A stretch of 64,000 nucleotides of DNA from NCBI RefSeq assembly GCF_041949975.1, contig NZ_JBHFQG010000006.1:62001-126000 (forward strand), given 5' to 3'. The notes under the pieces are model-generated. The model saw nothing but the letters and a program-made list of their open reading frames with translations, was not told the DNA's origin and made no database searches. Below are positions 26,582-35,272 of this stretch, piece after piece (within the stretch, counting starts at the first letter, position 1; each line of letters opens with the position of its first letter). Both the position numbers and the translations under genes were made by a program. The DNA is from Alteribacillus sp041949975. GTDB lineage: Bacteria > Bacillota > Bacilli > Bacillales > Marinococcaceae.

Positions 26582-27184
26582 TTACTTTTTTTTATTGTCA
26601 GGATTACGGTGATCAGCTAGTAAAGCACGGATATTTTCCATGATGACTTCCGTTGCATGAGCAGCACTTACTTTCTCATTTCGTAATTCTTGAAAGTTAA
26701 TTGGCTTACCATAAACAACTGTCACCTTACGAAACGGCTTATACTCTCCAAATATAGCAACCGGTACGACAGCCGCTTCTGATCGCAGAGCGAAAAAACC
26801 TGAACCTGACAGCCCTTTTCCAACCTCACCCGTTTTACTTCTTGTACCCTCCGGGAAAAGGCATAAAACCTTTCCTTCCTCTAATAAACCCAGACCCTTT
26901 CTTAAAGCCTGGCGGTCACCTGCTCCTCTTTTTACGGGAAAAGCTCCAAGAGAAGGTAAAAGGGATCCAAGAATCTTTTTACTGAAAAGTTCTTCTTTTG
27001 CCATAAAATGAATCTTTCTTTTCATAAATGAGCCTACCAGGGGAGGATCATAATTGCTTATGTGGTTAGAACAGAGGAGTACAGGTCCCTCTTTTGGAAT
27101 ATTCTCCTGTCCAATCGCTTCTGCTCGAATAATAGATGATAAAAATATTTTGCAAATGGTTTTTCCTACAGCATATACGCTCAT
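26582..27184 (-). CDS. plsC: 1-Acyl-sn-glycerol-3-phosphate acyltransferase
   Basis: Second acylation of phospholipid synthesis, forming phosphatidate. It has 200 residues. The catalytic motif NHISNYD (HX4D) and the substrate motif FPEGTRS are intact, with a single N-terminal hydrophobic stretch. The start at 27184 overlaps the cmk stop as ATGA. Sits between cmk and the S1-domain gene, a common order in Bacillaceae. Confidence 0.93.
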   Translation of the reverse strand: MSVYAVGKTICKIFLSSIIRAEAIGQENIPKEGPVLLCSNHISNYDPPLVGSFMKRKIHFMAKEELFSKKILGSLLPSLGAFPVKRGAGDRQALRKGLGLLEEGKVLCLFPEGTRSKTGEVGKGLSGSGFFALRSEAAVVPVAIFGEYKPFRKVTVVYGKPINFQELRNEKVSAAHATEVIMENIRALLADHRNPDNKKK

Positions 27185-27858
27185 TTCATCCGAATCCTTT
27201 CTTCGGCTAATGTACATATACGCTCTGCTACATCTTCAGCAGAATTACTGGTTGAATCAATCTCCACAGCATCAGCTGCTTTCACTAAAGGTGAAATTTT
27301 TCTAGAAGAATCTTTGCTGTCTCTTAATTGGATATCTTCCATGATCATTTGTAAATCAGAGCTTCTCCCTTTTTCTACATTTTCATAATGTCTGCGTTTT
27401 GCTCTCTCTTCAACAGAAGCTGTCAAAAATATTTTTAGTTCTGCATGCGGAAGTACAGTCGTTCCTATATCTCTTCCATCCAAAACTGAGCCTTTATTAC
27501 TAGCTAGATTTTGCTGTTTTTTCACCATTTGTTCTCTAACTCCTGCATGCGCAGACACAGCAGAAACGGAAGCTGTCACTTCACTTGAGCGAATGTCATC
27601 TGTAACTTCTTGGTTGTCTACAAATATTCTATTTCCTTCAATAGAATAAACGAGCTCAACGTTTGTTGATTCTAATAGCGAAGATAAAGCTTTGCCATCT
27701 TGAATATCTACGTTCGAGTGAAGGGCTTTCCATGCTAAAGCACGATACATTGCCCCTGTGTCTATATATATATATCCCAGAGCAGAAGCTACTTTTTTTG
27801 CAACCGTACTTTTACCAGCACCCGCCGGTCCGTCAATAGCAATATTGATTTTTTTCAT
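27181..27858 (-). CDS. cmk: Cytidylate kinase
   Basis: Phosphorylates CMP and dCMP. It has 225 residues from the start at 27858 (MKKINIAIDGPAGAGKST). The P-loop is GPAGAGKS, IDTGAMYRA is the acceptor site, and DGRDIGTTVLP and RAKRRHYE are family motifs. The ribosome site is weak (GGGGTG close to the ATG). Upstream in-frame codons up to 27933 do not fit the family and are treated as untranslated. Confidence 0.94.
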   Translation of the reverse strand: MKKINIAIDGPAGAGKSTVAKKVASALGYIYIDTGAMYRALAWKALHSNVDIQDGKALSSLLESTNVELVYSIEGNRIFVDNQEVTDDIRSSEVTASVSAVSAHAGVREQMVKKQQNLASNKGSVLDGRDIGTTVLPHAELKIFLTASVEERAKRRHYENVEKGRSSDLQMIMEDIQLRDSKDSSRKISPLVKAADAVEIDSTSNSAEDVAERICTLAEERIRMK

Positions 27859-27964
27859 AGTGCACCCCATCGTAACAATATGTATTACTGCGTTGAATAA
27901 GGGCGATTTATTCCCTAAAAATGTTATATTCACAGAGTATCATACCATAAAGCAATCAACAAAT

Positions 27965-28632
27965 CTAACGATTCCGACTTTTGGTATTTTTTCTCATTTG
28001 AAGCTGTTGTTCAAAACAATTTTTTTTGATTTTTTGTCTGTCTTTATCGGATATTTTATAAAATTGCAGAGAACATCGGTCATTTTTAGTGCCGCCTCCC
28101 AATATAACCCGAACTATTTCCCAAATAAGTTCAGCATAATAGATGGAGCCATCCATGAAATGCAGTACAACCTATGTTTTTATGTGTTCTTTTTCTTTCA
28201 AGGAATGATTTACTGGCAACAAAATAGCCATTCCTCCGCCTTATATCTAACGTTGATGTTAAAAATGGAGAAAAATCATTATTCAAAGGGTGGACGGCAA
28301 CATCTATAGAAGCATCTATTCTTACATAATTTCGCCTTTGGATTCTACCGGGATCAGATATTAAAATTACTTTTATTTTATCCTTCTGTCTTCCTTTCCC
28401 TTCTGTTTCAAAAGAATAAACAGCTTGATCTGTTCCAATAAACCAAGCAGAAAGCTGTGTTCCCTCTAAAAAGGCTTGTTTTCCTCGTCTCTTCATTAAC
28501 AGGAGGATCAATAAGAAAACAACGTTCTTTTTTATCAATCAACTTACCCCGGTATTTTTTCCTGGTCATTTCTTGTAAGGTTTCATCTTGAAAGATAAGT
28601 TCTAAATATATGGTGTCTCCAATCTGTATCAA
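27965..28632 (-). pseudogene. motI: Decayed motI (ypfA), PilZ-domain c-di-GMP flagellar brake
   Basis: Three reading segments join into one MotI-like protein. Segment 1 (from TTG at 28632, AAAGGAGG 9 nt upstream) reads MIQIGDTIYLELIFQDETLQ. One extra base in a T run near 28470 shifts the frame to FLEGTQLSAWFIG and on to the PilZ motif RIQRRNYVRIDASID. A one-base loss near 28240 then shifts it again, where DIS-GGGMAIL would be the second PilZ motif. An in-frame TAG follows near 28180, after which HFMDGSIYYAELIWEIV continues to 27965. In B. subtilis MotI binds c-di-GMP and stops the flagellar motor; this copy cannot make the full protein. Gene order ypeB-ypfA-cmk is kept. Confidence 0.85.
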
Positions 28633-28823
28633 ATAACTTCTCCTCCTTTCTCATAGGCTTTTTCTCTTATATTAACATCCTTAACAGACTGGTATTTTCT
28701 GAAAGTAAAAAAGGGGCTGTCCCATAAGTGATATTGTACCCCTAAAGTAGACACGAAAAAGAAACTGCCGGTATTCTACATTCACGACAGTTTCTATTCG
28801 AGTGCCTTTAGGGGGTTTTTTGT

Positions 28824-29045
28824 GTGTCTGAAAAACGAAAGAAAGGATCTGTTTATCCGGTTAAGCTTAAAAAACAAGCTATTGATTTGTATTATAAGGG
28901 CTTTGGACGTACAGATATCGCAAAAGAGTCAAACATTTATAATAAAAAATTAGTAAATGAATGGGTGCGAAAATATGAAAAAGAAAGATTTTCTGGTTTA
29001 GAAGATCGTCGTGGCTTGGCACGAGGCGGAAACAAAGGAAGGAAA
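28824..29045 (+). pseudogene. IS3-family OrfA N-terminal fragment
   Basis: The first 74 or so codons of a transposase OrfA: basic N-terminus, then a helix-turn-helix (KKQAIDLYYKGFGRTDIAKE, KKLVNEWVRKYEKE) and GLEDRRGLARGGNKGR. The start is GTG behind GGGGG. The frame stays open to 29252, but beyond about 29045 it is an out-of-frame reading of the IS1182-type part and not a natural protein. The catalytic OrfB is absent. Confidence 0.75.
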
Positions 29046-29158
29046 GGTTCATATCGAATTCGGGTTGATTGCCATCGTCCACAACTTTCTGAAACAGGCG
29101 CAATGGAACCGCCTGTTTCAGTACCACAGAAAAAATACGCGAAAAAGCCGGTCGTAAA
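29046..29158 (+). pseudogene. IS1182-type transposase C-terminal fragment
   Basis: In the frame beginning GKVHIEFGLIAIVHNF about 38 codons match the conserved C-terminal tail of IS1182-type DDE transposases, ending WNRLFQYHRK..RKSRS and a stop. The catalytic part is missing. The hairpin at 29142-29183 that overlaps its end and the inverted repeat behind it are the usual right end of such elements. Confidence 0.7.
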
Positions 29159-29236
29159 ACGATTATTTCACGACCGGCTTTTTGCATTTAAGGGGCTTTT
29201 GAGACAGCTCCTTTTAATCATTACTGTAATTGGAGG

Positions 29237-30595
29237 TTACATTGTGTCATAAACTGGCTCTGCTTGCTCCATTTTTTTCACGCTTTCTTCATCTCCATTT
29301 TCAGCATTAATATAAATTCTGTAGGTATCTTTATCAATGGTACCGTAGAATTCATAACAAAGAATTTCTTCTTCATCTTCATTTTGAATTAATGCCAGGC
29401 CTTCTTCTCTTACTTCTACTTTTGGATTAATCTCCTCTCTTGCTTCTTCAAGACTGAGAGAAGGCTCCAGGTTCTTTCTTTCTTTATGATTGGTTATATA
29501 ATCTGCACCTTTATAACCAACTACTTCTCCATCATCAAGAGCTACCTCTAAATAAACGGTATCGGGGTACATTTTAACTTCATCCTCCACAGATACATAT
29601 TGAAACACCCCTACCGTGTCATATTGTTTGCCGTCTACCATCTCCATATTTTCAAAACCATTATTCCCCAGAAACTCCAACCCTTTTTTTGAAGCTTCGT
29701 TTAAACTGATTTCTGGATCATCAATAGGTCTCGATTGTAAAAACCAGAGAGGATGTCCGCCTTTTTTCGTCATGTCCATATATATTTCATCTTCACCTTC
29801 AGGTTCCTCAATTGTAAGTGTATAACCTTCGAACTCGACGCCTTTTTTATTTAGTTCGTCTATATGAACTTCCATGGAATCCGGAAGGCCTAAAAATGCT
29901 TTTGCTTTATTTGCAGCTTCTTCTTTACTAATCTCCTTTCCTTTTACATTTTCCGCAATTTTTTTATCTATATCCGGTGCAAACCCTTCTTCCATTTCAG
30001 GTCCGAATTCTGTCTCGGTGAACCCTTTTACTTTATCGTCTATCATATGGAATCCATTTACAATGGAATTATCCATTGGCTCATCGTTATTTGCCATTGC
30101 GTCTTCTGCTTCTGTCCATTTATAGTTTTCTTTTAAAGTAGATGCTTGCAATCTTCTTAAATCATGTTTAATTTCACCGGCCTCTTTATAAAAATTACTC
30201 AGCTGCTCATATTCTCTTTCTGATAAAGGTTCGTTCCCTAAATCGCGAATCGTTGTTTTATAACTGAAATTACCAATTCTATGAAGTAATTCTTCCGTTT
30301 CGTTAAGCGCCATCATCCCAAGCGGCAGCTGCCCCAGCTCACTTTGTGCCATCGAGGTAATACGCCAAACCTGTGCCAATGAACTAGATAATTGTTTTCT
30401 CGAATTCATGGCCAGAGTTGAACCTACTTCATCCTCTAACTGATCCAGATGAAACGTTAAATCATGAAAAGCCCGCTGATAATTGTTTTCGTTATTAATA
30501 AGAAGAGCTTCTTTTTGGTTTGCTTGATTCGCTCCCCACCAGCCTGTTCCAACTAAAGCAGCTACAAGCAAACCTATTAACACGTTACGAATCAT
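29237..30595 (-). CDS. ypeB: Germination protein YpeB
   Basis: Needed for deposition and stability of SleB in the spore; it inhibits SleB until germination. It has 452 residues: an N-terminal membrane anchor (RNVLIGLLVAALVGTGWWG), a helical region, and three PepSY-like repeats in the C-terminal half. The start at 30595 follows GGAGGTGA by 8 nt, while the GTG at 30607 lies inside that ribosome site. It is 17 nt behind sleB. The IS remnant ends about 20 nt past its stop, so the gene itself is intact. Confidence 0.95.
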   Translation of the reverse strand: MIRNVLIGLLVAALVGTGWWGANQANQKEALLINNENNYQRAFHDLTFHLDQLEDEVGSTLAMNSRKQLSSSLAQVWRITSMAQSELGQLPLGMMALNETEELLHRIGNFSYKTTIRDLGNEPLSEREYEQLSNFYKEAGEIKHDLRRLQASTLKENYKWTEAEDAMANNDEPMDNSIVNGFHMIDDKVKGFTETEFGPEMEEGFAPDIDKKIAENVKGKEISKEEAANKAKAFLGLPDSMEVHIDELNKKGVEFEGYTLTIEEPEGEDEIYMDMTKKGGHPLWFLQSRPIDDPEISLNEASKKGLEFLGNNGFENMEMVDGKQYDTVGVFQYVSVEDEVKMYPDTVYLEVALDDGEVVGYKGADYITNHKERKNLEPSLSLEEAREEINPKVEVREEGLALIQNEDEEEILCYEFYGTIDKDTYRIYINAENGDEESVKKMEQAEPVYDTM

Positions 30596-30612
30596 ATTAA
30601 TGCTCACCTCCG

Positions 30613-31575
30613 TTATTTAGCAAATACATGCTTACCTATAGTTTTTATTTGCGGCCGCTGTGCTACCCATCCTGAGGTAGCTGTTGCTGGATTGTAATAA
30701 TAAAGAGCTCCATCAGAAGGGTCCTGACCGTTAATTGCATCAAGAACAGCCTTACGTGCTTGCTCATTAGGAGTCATATAAATTTGTCCGTCAGCTACTG
30801 CTGTAAATGCCCGCGGTTCAAAAATCACACCACTTGCGGTATTTGGAAAAGTTGGACTGTTAATTCGGTTAATGATCACGGCTGCAACTGCTACCTGGCC
30901 TACATATGGCTCCCCTCTTGCTTCTCCATACACAGCATTCGACATAATTTGAATATCATTTTCCGAATATCCATCCGGCACATTCATAGCTTTTTGAATA
31001 TTAGACTCATTTGACTGATCTTCATTTGCTTGTTCTTGATCCGTTTGCGGCTGCTCTGTCTCTGCTCCCCTGCCGCCTTCTTGTCTGCGCTGTCCATTGC
31101 GCTGCTGGCCTCCCTGCTGCTGCTCTTTTTGAGGCTGCTGTTCTTCCCCTCCTTTTTTGTCCCTGCTTCCTTTTTTACCTTTTTGAATGTCTTTTGGTGT
31201 ACCGCCAAAATGCGTGAATTCCCTGCCATTTTCTAATGCTTCTTTCACAAAAGCTTCGTCATAATCTGTAGATTTTTCAAGCATACTTTTCATTTCTTTA
31301 CCAACAAGTCCGTCAGTTTCTAATCCGAATTCTTCTTGAAAATTCTTTACCGCCCAAAAGGTGCCCCAGCCATACACTCCATCAATGTCACCATTGTAAA
31401 AACCGTTATATTGAAGTCTTGCCTGAAGCTCTACAACATCATCGCCTGTAGCACCCTTTTGTATGACTTGATCTGTAAATGCTTCAGCGGTTGTGATAGG
31501 AAATGTGTAACTAAAAATGAAAAAACATAAAGAAATGAAAATTATTTTACATAGAAATTTCTTATATAATTTCAT
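30613..31575 (-). CDS. sleB: Spore cortex-lytic enzyme SleB
   Basis: Lytic transglycosylase that degrades spore cortex peptidoglycan at muramic-delta-lactam. It has 320 residues: signal peptide (to about residue 32), peptidoglycan-binding repeat (GATGDDVVELQARL, DGVYGWGTFWAVKNFQ), a charged linker of about 70 residues rich in Gln, Gly, Arg and Glu, and the catalytic Hydrolase_2 domain with NAVYGEARGEPYVGQVAVA (catalytic Glu). AAAGGAGG precedes the ATG. A TGAATA at 31648-31643 could be a sigma-G -35 box, but the -10 match is poor. Operon with ypeB. Confidence 0.95.
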   Translation of the reverse strand: MKLYKKFLCKIIFISLCFFIFSYTFPITTAEAFTDQVIQKGATGDDVVELQARLQYNGFYNGDIDGVYGWGTFWAVKNFQEEFGLETDGLVGKEMKSMLEKSTDYDEAFVKEALENGREFTHFGGTPKDIQKGKKGSRDKKGGEEQQPQKEQQQGGQQRNGQRRQEGGRGAETEQPQTDQEQANEDQSNESNIQKAMNVPDGYSENDIQIMSNAVYGEARGEPYVGQVAVAAVIINRINSPTFPNTASGVIFEPRAFTAVADGQIYMTPNEQARKAVLDAINGQDPSDGALYYYNPATATSGWVAQRPQIKTIGKHVFAK

Positions 31576-31687
31576 TTACTATTGTCCCTCCTTTTACTCA
31601 CCAATTCTTGGTTGATCTTATTTTCTTCCAGGCTGGCTTTTTTATTCATAAAGAGTTATTTATTCCATTGGTTTTTTCAAATAAAAT

Positions 31688-31707
31688 AACTCGGCTTGCG
31701 CCGAGTT
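31688..31707 (-). terminator. Second hairpin between metH and sleB
   Basis: Perfect 8-bp stem AACTCGGC / GCCGAGTT with a 4-nt loop. On the minus strand ATTTTATTT follows. It may back up the metH terminator 45 nt upstream. The stem resembles that of the yphA terminator at 23469. Confidence 0.6.
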
Positions 31708-31751
31708 TTCATGGTGAAGATCGTAACTGGTTTGTTTTCTATTTTCATAAT

Positions 31752-31790
31752 AAAAAGCTCTTTTCGACACCAGGTCGAATAGAGCTTTTT
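31752..31790 (-). terminator. Terminator after metH
   Basis: A long stem on the minus strand: AAAAAGCTCT and TTCGAC pair with GTCGAA and AGAGCTTTTT around a short loop, directly behind the metH stop. It ends the metI-yitJ-metH transcript. The rest of the spacer to sleB holds the second hairpin and the sleB upstream region. Confidence 0.88.
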
Positions 31791-31792
31791 AA

Positions 31793-34700
31793 TTATAATA
31801 CACTAAAATATCTCGCTTCAGGGTGAGCAAAGACCATCGCAGAAACAGACGCTTCAGGTTCCATCATAAATTCATCTGTTAACTGTACGCCAATTTTTTC
31901 TGGTCTGAGCAAACGGAATAATTTTGCTTGATCTTCTAATTCCGGGCAAGCAGGATAACCAAAAGATACTCGAATTCCTTGATACTTGGCTGCAAATCTT
32001 TCTTCCATTGTCATCTCAGGAGAATCTGGTATACCCCATTGGTCTCTCATCATCTGATGAATTCTCTCTGCAAAACCTTCAGCCAGTTCTAATGCAGCAG
32101 CCTGAACTAAATGACTGAATAGGTAATCTCCATTTTCTTTGGCTGCCGCAGACATTTCTCTTACTCCTTCTCCAGCAGTAACAGTCAAGAAGCCGACATA
32201 ATCCATTTCACCGCTATTAACTGGACGAATAAAGTCAGCAAGGCATAAATGAGGAGCACGAGGCTGTCTTGGAAAAGAAAAACGTTCAAGAATTTTCTTT
32301 TCTTCTGGATGATTGTAGATAAATATTTCGTTCCCATCTGACTGGGCCGGATAAAATCTATACATTCCGTGAGCTTTCAGCAAATTTTCTTTTTTGGCCC
32401 TGTCCATCAGATGGTCTACTTTTTCTTTTAAAGCTACAGCTTTTTCATTTTTTTCATTTAAAAGCCTGCTAACCTTTCCCTGAAGTCCTAAATGTTTCCC
32501 CATAAGCATTTGCAAATTTACATATGGCTCTAAATGAGCAATACTAAAATTTTTCAACAGGTGTTCTTTTAAATCTGGCGGAATATGCACAGGTACTTCT
32601 GTAGACACCGCGGACCGTGCTGGAGTTTCCTCAGATACAGTATTTACAACTTCCTTCTTTTGTCCTTGATCTAATCGTTTTTTACATTTCTCTATCAATT
32701 CTTGCTGCAACTTTGTACGTTCATCTGGTACAGCTAGTTTATTTGCTATATCTAAGCCGTTCATGGCGTCTTTTGCATACAAGACCATCCCATCATATTC
32801 TGCGCTTATTTTTTCTTCTGTAAATTTACGAGTAAGCGCAGCTCCACCTACAAGGACAGGGATAGATATTTCCTGATTTTTTAAATCTTGCGCTGTTAGC
32901 ACCATTTGCTGTGCTGATTTAACAAGCAGACCGCTTAAACCTACCGCATCAGGTTTTTCTTTACCAATCGCTTCAATTAGTTCATTGGAAGTGACTTTAA
33001 TTCCTAAATTAACGATTTTAAAGCCATTATTCGATAATATAATGTCAACTAAATTTTTCCCAATGTCATGAACATCACCTTTAACCGTAGCAAGCAGTAT
33101 CTTTCCTTTCCCCGAATCATCATCTTCTTTCTTTTCCATGTATGGTTCAAGGTGAGCAACAGCTGCCTTCATGGCTTCTGCACTCTGAAGCACTTCCGCT
33201 ACGATAAGCTCATTGTTATTAAATAATTTACCAACTTTGTCCATTCCGTTCATTAACGGTCCATTAATAATATCAAGTGCATCTTCAAATTTTTTAAGTG
33301 CTTCGTTCAAATCTTCAAACAAGCCTTCTTTTGTTCCTTCGATTATATATTCAGCCAATCTCTCTTCTAAAGAAAGATTTTTTTCCACTTTCTTTTTCTC
33401 TGCTTTTTTTCCTCGGTAATGAGCTGTAAATTCTGCCAAGGTTTCATCAGAGGTTTCAAACAACAATTTTCTTGCCATTTCCTTTTCATTATCAGGAATA
33501 CTTGCAAACCGTTCTAATTTTTCGGTATTAACAATAGCATAATCCAAACCGGCATTAGTACAGTAATACATAAACGCTGCATTTAAAACCTCTCTTCCAA
33601 CAGGTGGAAGCCCAAATGATACGTTACTGATACCTAAAATTGTTAAACAGTCGGGAAGTTCTTCTTTAATTAGACGAATTCCTTCTACGGTTGCTTCAGC
33701 CGAACCAATATATTGTTCATCCCCAGTTCCTACCGGAAAAACAAGCGGATCAAAAATAATGTCTTTTGGATTTAACCCATGCTTATGAACAAGCAGATCA
33801 TGTGAGCGCTTAGCAATTTCGAGCTTTCTTTCCGCAGTAACAGCCATTCCTTCTTCATCGATAGTACCAACTACCACAGTTGCTCCAAAACGTTTAACAA
33901 TTGGAATAATATCATTAAATCGTTCTTCTCCGTCTTCTAAGTTAATCGAATTAATAATTGATTTTCCTTGAGAATAAGTTAATGCTTTTTCAATTACTTC
34001 TGCATCCGTAGAATCAATCATTAATGGAACTTTTACTTTATTTATTACATAACTTAGGAATTTTTCCATGTCTTCTAATTCTTCGCGGTCGGGATCAGCG
34101 AGACATACATCAATAACATGAGCCCCTCTTTTCACCTGTGCTCTAGCAATTTCAGATGCTTCTTCAAACTTATCTTCATTAATAAGTCTTTTGAATTTTC
34201 TTGACCCAATAACATTGGTCCGTTCTCCAACAAATAGCGGCCTCATATCTTCTTCATAGATTAGCGGCTCAATACCAGATACGCTGTGCGGATGAGATTC
34301 TACAGGCAGCCTGGGGGCATAATCTTTCAATGTTTCTCTCATTACTTTAATATGTTCAGGTGTGGTTCCGCAGCAGCCTCCTACAATATTAAGCCACCCT
34401 TTTTCGCCAAATGTTTTAAGTTTAGAGGCAAGGGACTCCGGCGATTCATGATAATGGCCCTCTTCGTCAGGCAGTCCTGCGTTTGGATAACAATGAACAT
34501 AAGTAGTAGCCAAATCCGAAAGGGAACGCAGATGGTCCCTCATAAATTCCGGGCCTGTGGCACAATTTAAACCTACAACCGTAGGTTTCATATGTTCTAA
34601 AGAAATATAAAAGGATTCAATATTCTGTCCTGCAAGAGTGGTCCCCATCGGTTCTATAGTGCCTGATACAATAAGCGGTAATTCTGTATTCGTCCTTGCT

Positions 34701-35245
34701 TCCGCTCGTTTTATACCAATATAAGCGGCTTTCACATTTCTCATATCTTGACTTGTTTCTAACAAAAATACATCAATTCCACCATTTATTAATCCTTTAG
34801 CCTGTTCTTCGTAAGCTTCTGCTAATTCTTCGAATGTCGTTCCTCCCGTAACTGAGAGAGATTTCGTAGTTGGACCCATCGCACCGGCTACATATCTTGG
34901 AAATTCAGGGGTTGAATAGTCATCAGCTGCTTCTCTTGCAAGTTTGGCAGCAGCAATGTTAAGTTCTTCGGCTCTATCTTCCAAATCATAATCAGCGAGC
35001 ACAATGCTTGTAGCTCCAAATGTATTTGTCTCTATAATATCAGCACCGGCTTCTAAATACTCTCGATGTATTTGATCAATTACATGAGGGGAGGTTACAT
35101 TAAGATATTCATTACAACCATCGTAATGCTCGCCTCCAAAGTCCTCCGGTTTCAGATCGGCGTTTTGAAGCATCGTACCCATTGCACCGTCTAATAATAA
35201 TATCGATTGTTTTAATCTATCTTTAAATTGAACCGTTGTCGTCAT
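31793..35245 (-). CDS. metH: Cobalamin-dependent methionine synthase
   Basis: Transfers a methyl group from 5-methyltetrahydrofolate to homocysteine through methylcobalamin. The 1150 residues show all four modules. Homocysteine domain: GLNCATGPEFM and GGCCGTTPEH give the zinc cysteines. Pterin domain: FVGERTNVIGSRKFKRLI. B12 cap and Rossmann domain: VKGDVHDIGKNLVDIIL with the cobalt-ligating His. C-terminal SAM reactivation domain: RVSFGYPACPELEDQ. AAGGAG precedes the ATG. Third gene of the S-box operon; its cofactor may be made by the cob genes at 58-64 kb. Confidence 0.97.
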   Translation of the reverse strand: MTTTVQFKDRLKQSILLLDGAMGTMLQNADLKPEDFGGEHYDGCNEYLNVTSPHVIDQIHREYLEAGADIIETNTFGATSIVLADYDLEDRAEELNIAAAKLAREAADDYSTPEFPRYVAGAMGPTTKSLSVTGGTTFEELAEAYEEQAKGLINGGIDVFLLETSQDMRNVKAAYIGIKRAEARTNTELPLIVSGTIEPMGTTLAGQNIESFYISLEHMKPTVVGLNCATGPEFMRDHLRSLSDLATTYVHCYPNAGLPDEEGHYHESPESLASKLKTFGEKGWLNIVGGCCGTTPEHIKVMRETLKDYAPRLPVESHPHSVSGIEPLIYEEDMRPLFVGERTNVIGSRKFKRLINEDKFEEASEIARAQVKRGAHVIDVCLADPDREELEDMEKFLSYVINKVKVPLMIDSTDAEVIEKALTYSQGKSIINSINLEDGEERFNDIIPIVKRFGATVVVGTIDEEGMAVTAERKLEIAKRSHDLLVHKHGLNPKDIIFDPLVFPVGTGDEQYIGSAEATVEGIRLIKEELPDCLTILGISNVSFGLPPVGREVLNAAFMYYCTNAGLDYAIVNTEKLERFASIPDNEKEMARKLLFETSDETLAEFTAHYRGKKAEKKKVEKNLSLEERLAEYIIEGTKEGLFEDLNEALKKFEDALDIINGPLMNGMDKVGKLFNNNELIVAEVLQSAEAMKAAVAHLEPYMEKKEDDDSGKGKILLATVKGDVHDIGKNLVDIILSNNGFKIVNLGIKVTSNELIEAIGKEKPDAVGLSGLLVKSAQQMVLTAQDLKNQEISIPVLVGGAALTRKFTEEKISAEYDGMVLYAKDAMNGLDIANKLAVPDERTKLQQELIEKCKKRLDQGQKKEVVNTVSEETPARSAVSTEVPVHIPPDLKEHLLKNFSIAHLEPYVNLQMLMGKHLGLQGKVSRLLNEKNEKAVALKEKVDHLMDRAKKENLLKAHGMYRFYPAQSDGNEIFIYNHPEEKKILERFSFPRQPRAPHLCLADFIRPVNSGEMDYVGFLTVTAGEGVREMSAAAKENGDYLFSHLVQAAALELAEGFAERIHQMMRDQWGIPDSPEMTMEERFAAKYQGIRVSFGYPACPELEDQAKLFRLLRPEKIGVQLTDEFMMEPEASVSAMVFAHPEARYFSVL

Positions 35246-35272
35246 CGTCCCACTCCTTCATATGCTGCTCTC

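Larger units (their letters stand above)
28709..29216 (+). mobile_element. Chimeric insertion-sequence remnant (IS3-type left part, IS1182-type right part)
   Basis: Imperfect terminal inverted repeats AAAAGGGGCTGTCCCATAAG and (reversed) AAAAGGAGCTGTCTCAAAAG bound the segment. From 28735, TGTACCCCTAAAGTAGACAC looks like an IS3-family left end. It is followed by the start of a helix-turn-helix OrfA (GTG 28824, about 74 codons; AIDLYYKGFGRTDIAKES, RFSGLEDRRG). Near 29040 the sequence switches, in another frame, to the C-terminus of an IS1182-type transposase (VHIEFGLIAIVHNFLKQAQ, ending in RKSRS and a stop). Two strong hairpins (29089-29121 and 29142-29183) follow. No complete transposase remains, so it is inactive. 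Confidence 0.82.

Noticed and set aside
27965..28156. Separate 63-codon gene in front of cmk
   Set aside because: Its sequence is the C-terminus of the broken motI in the same frame as the preceding segment; it is not an independent gene.
29046..29252. C-terminal half of the 142-codon ORF over the IS scar as real protein
   Set aside because: After the junction the true coding frame is that of an IS1182-type transposase; the long frame is an accidental continuation.
31640..31650. Sigma-G promoter for sleB
   Set aside because: TGAATA is present but no convincing -10 box follows at the right distance; kept only as a remark.
31608..31826. Plus-strand ORF of 72 codons between sleB and metH
   Set aside because: It runs through two terminator hairpins and the 3' end of metH, has no ribosome site and an unconvincing composition.
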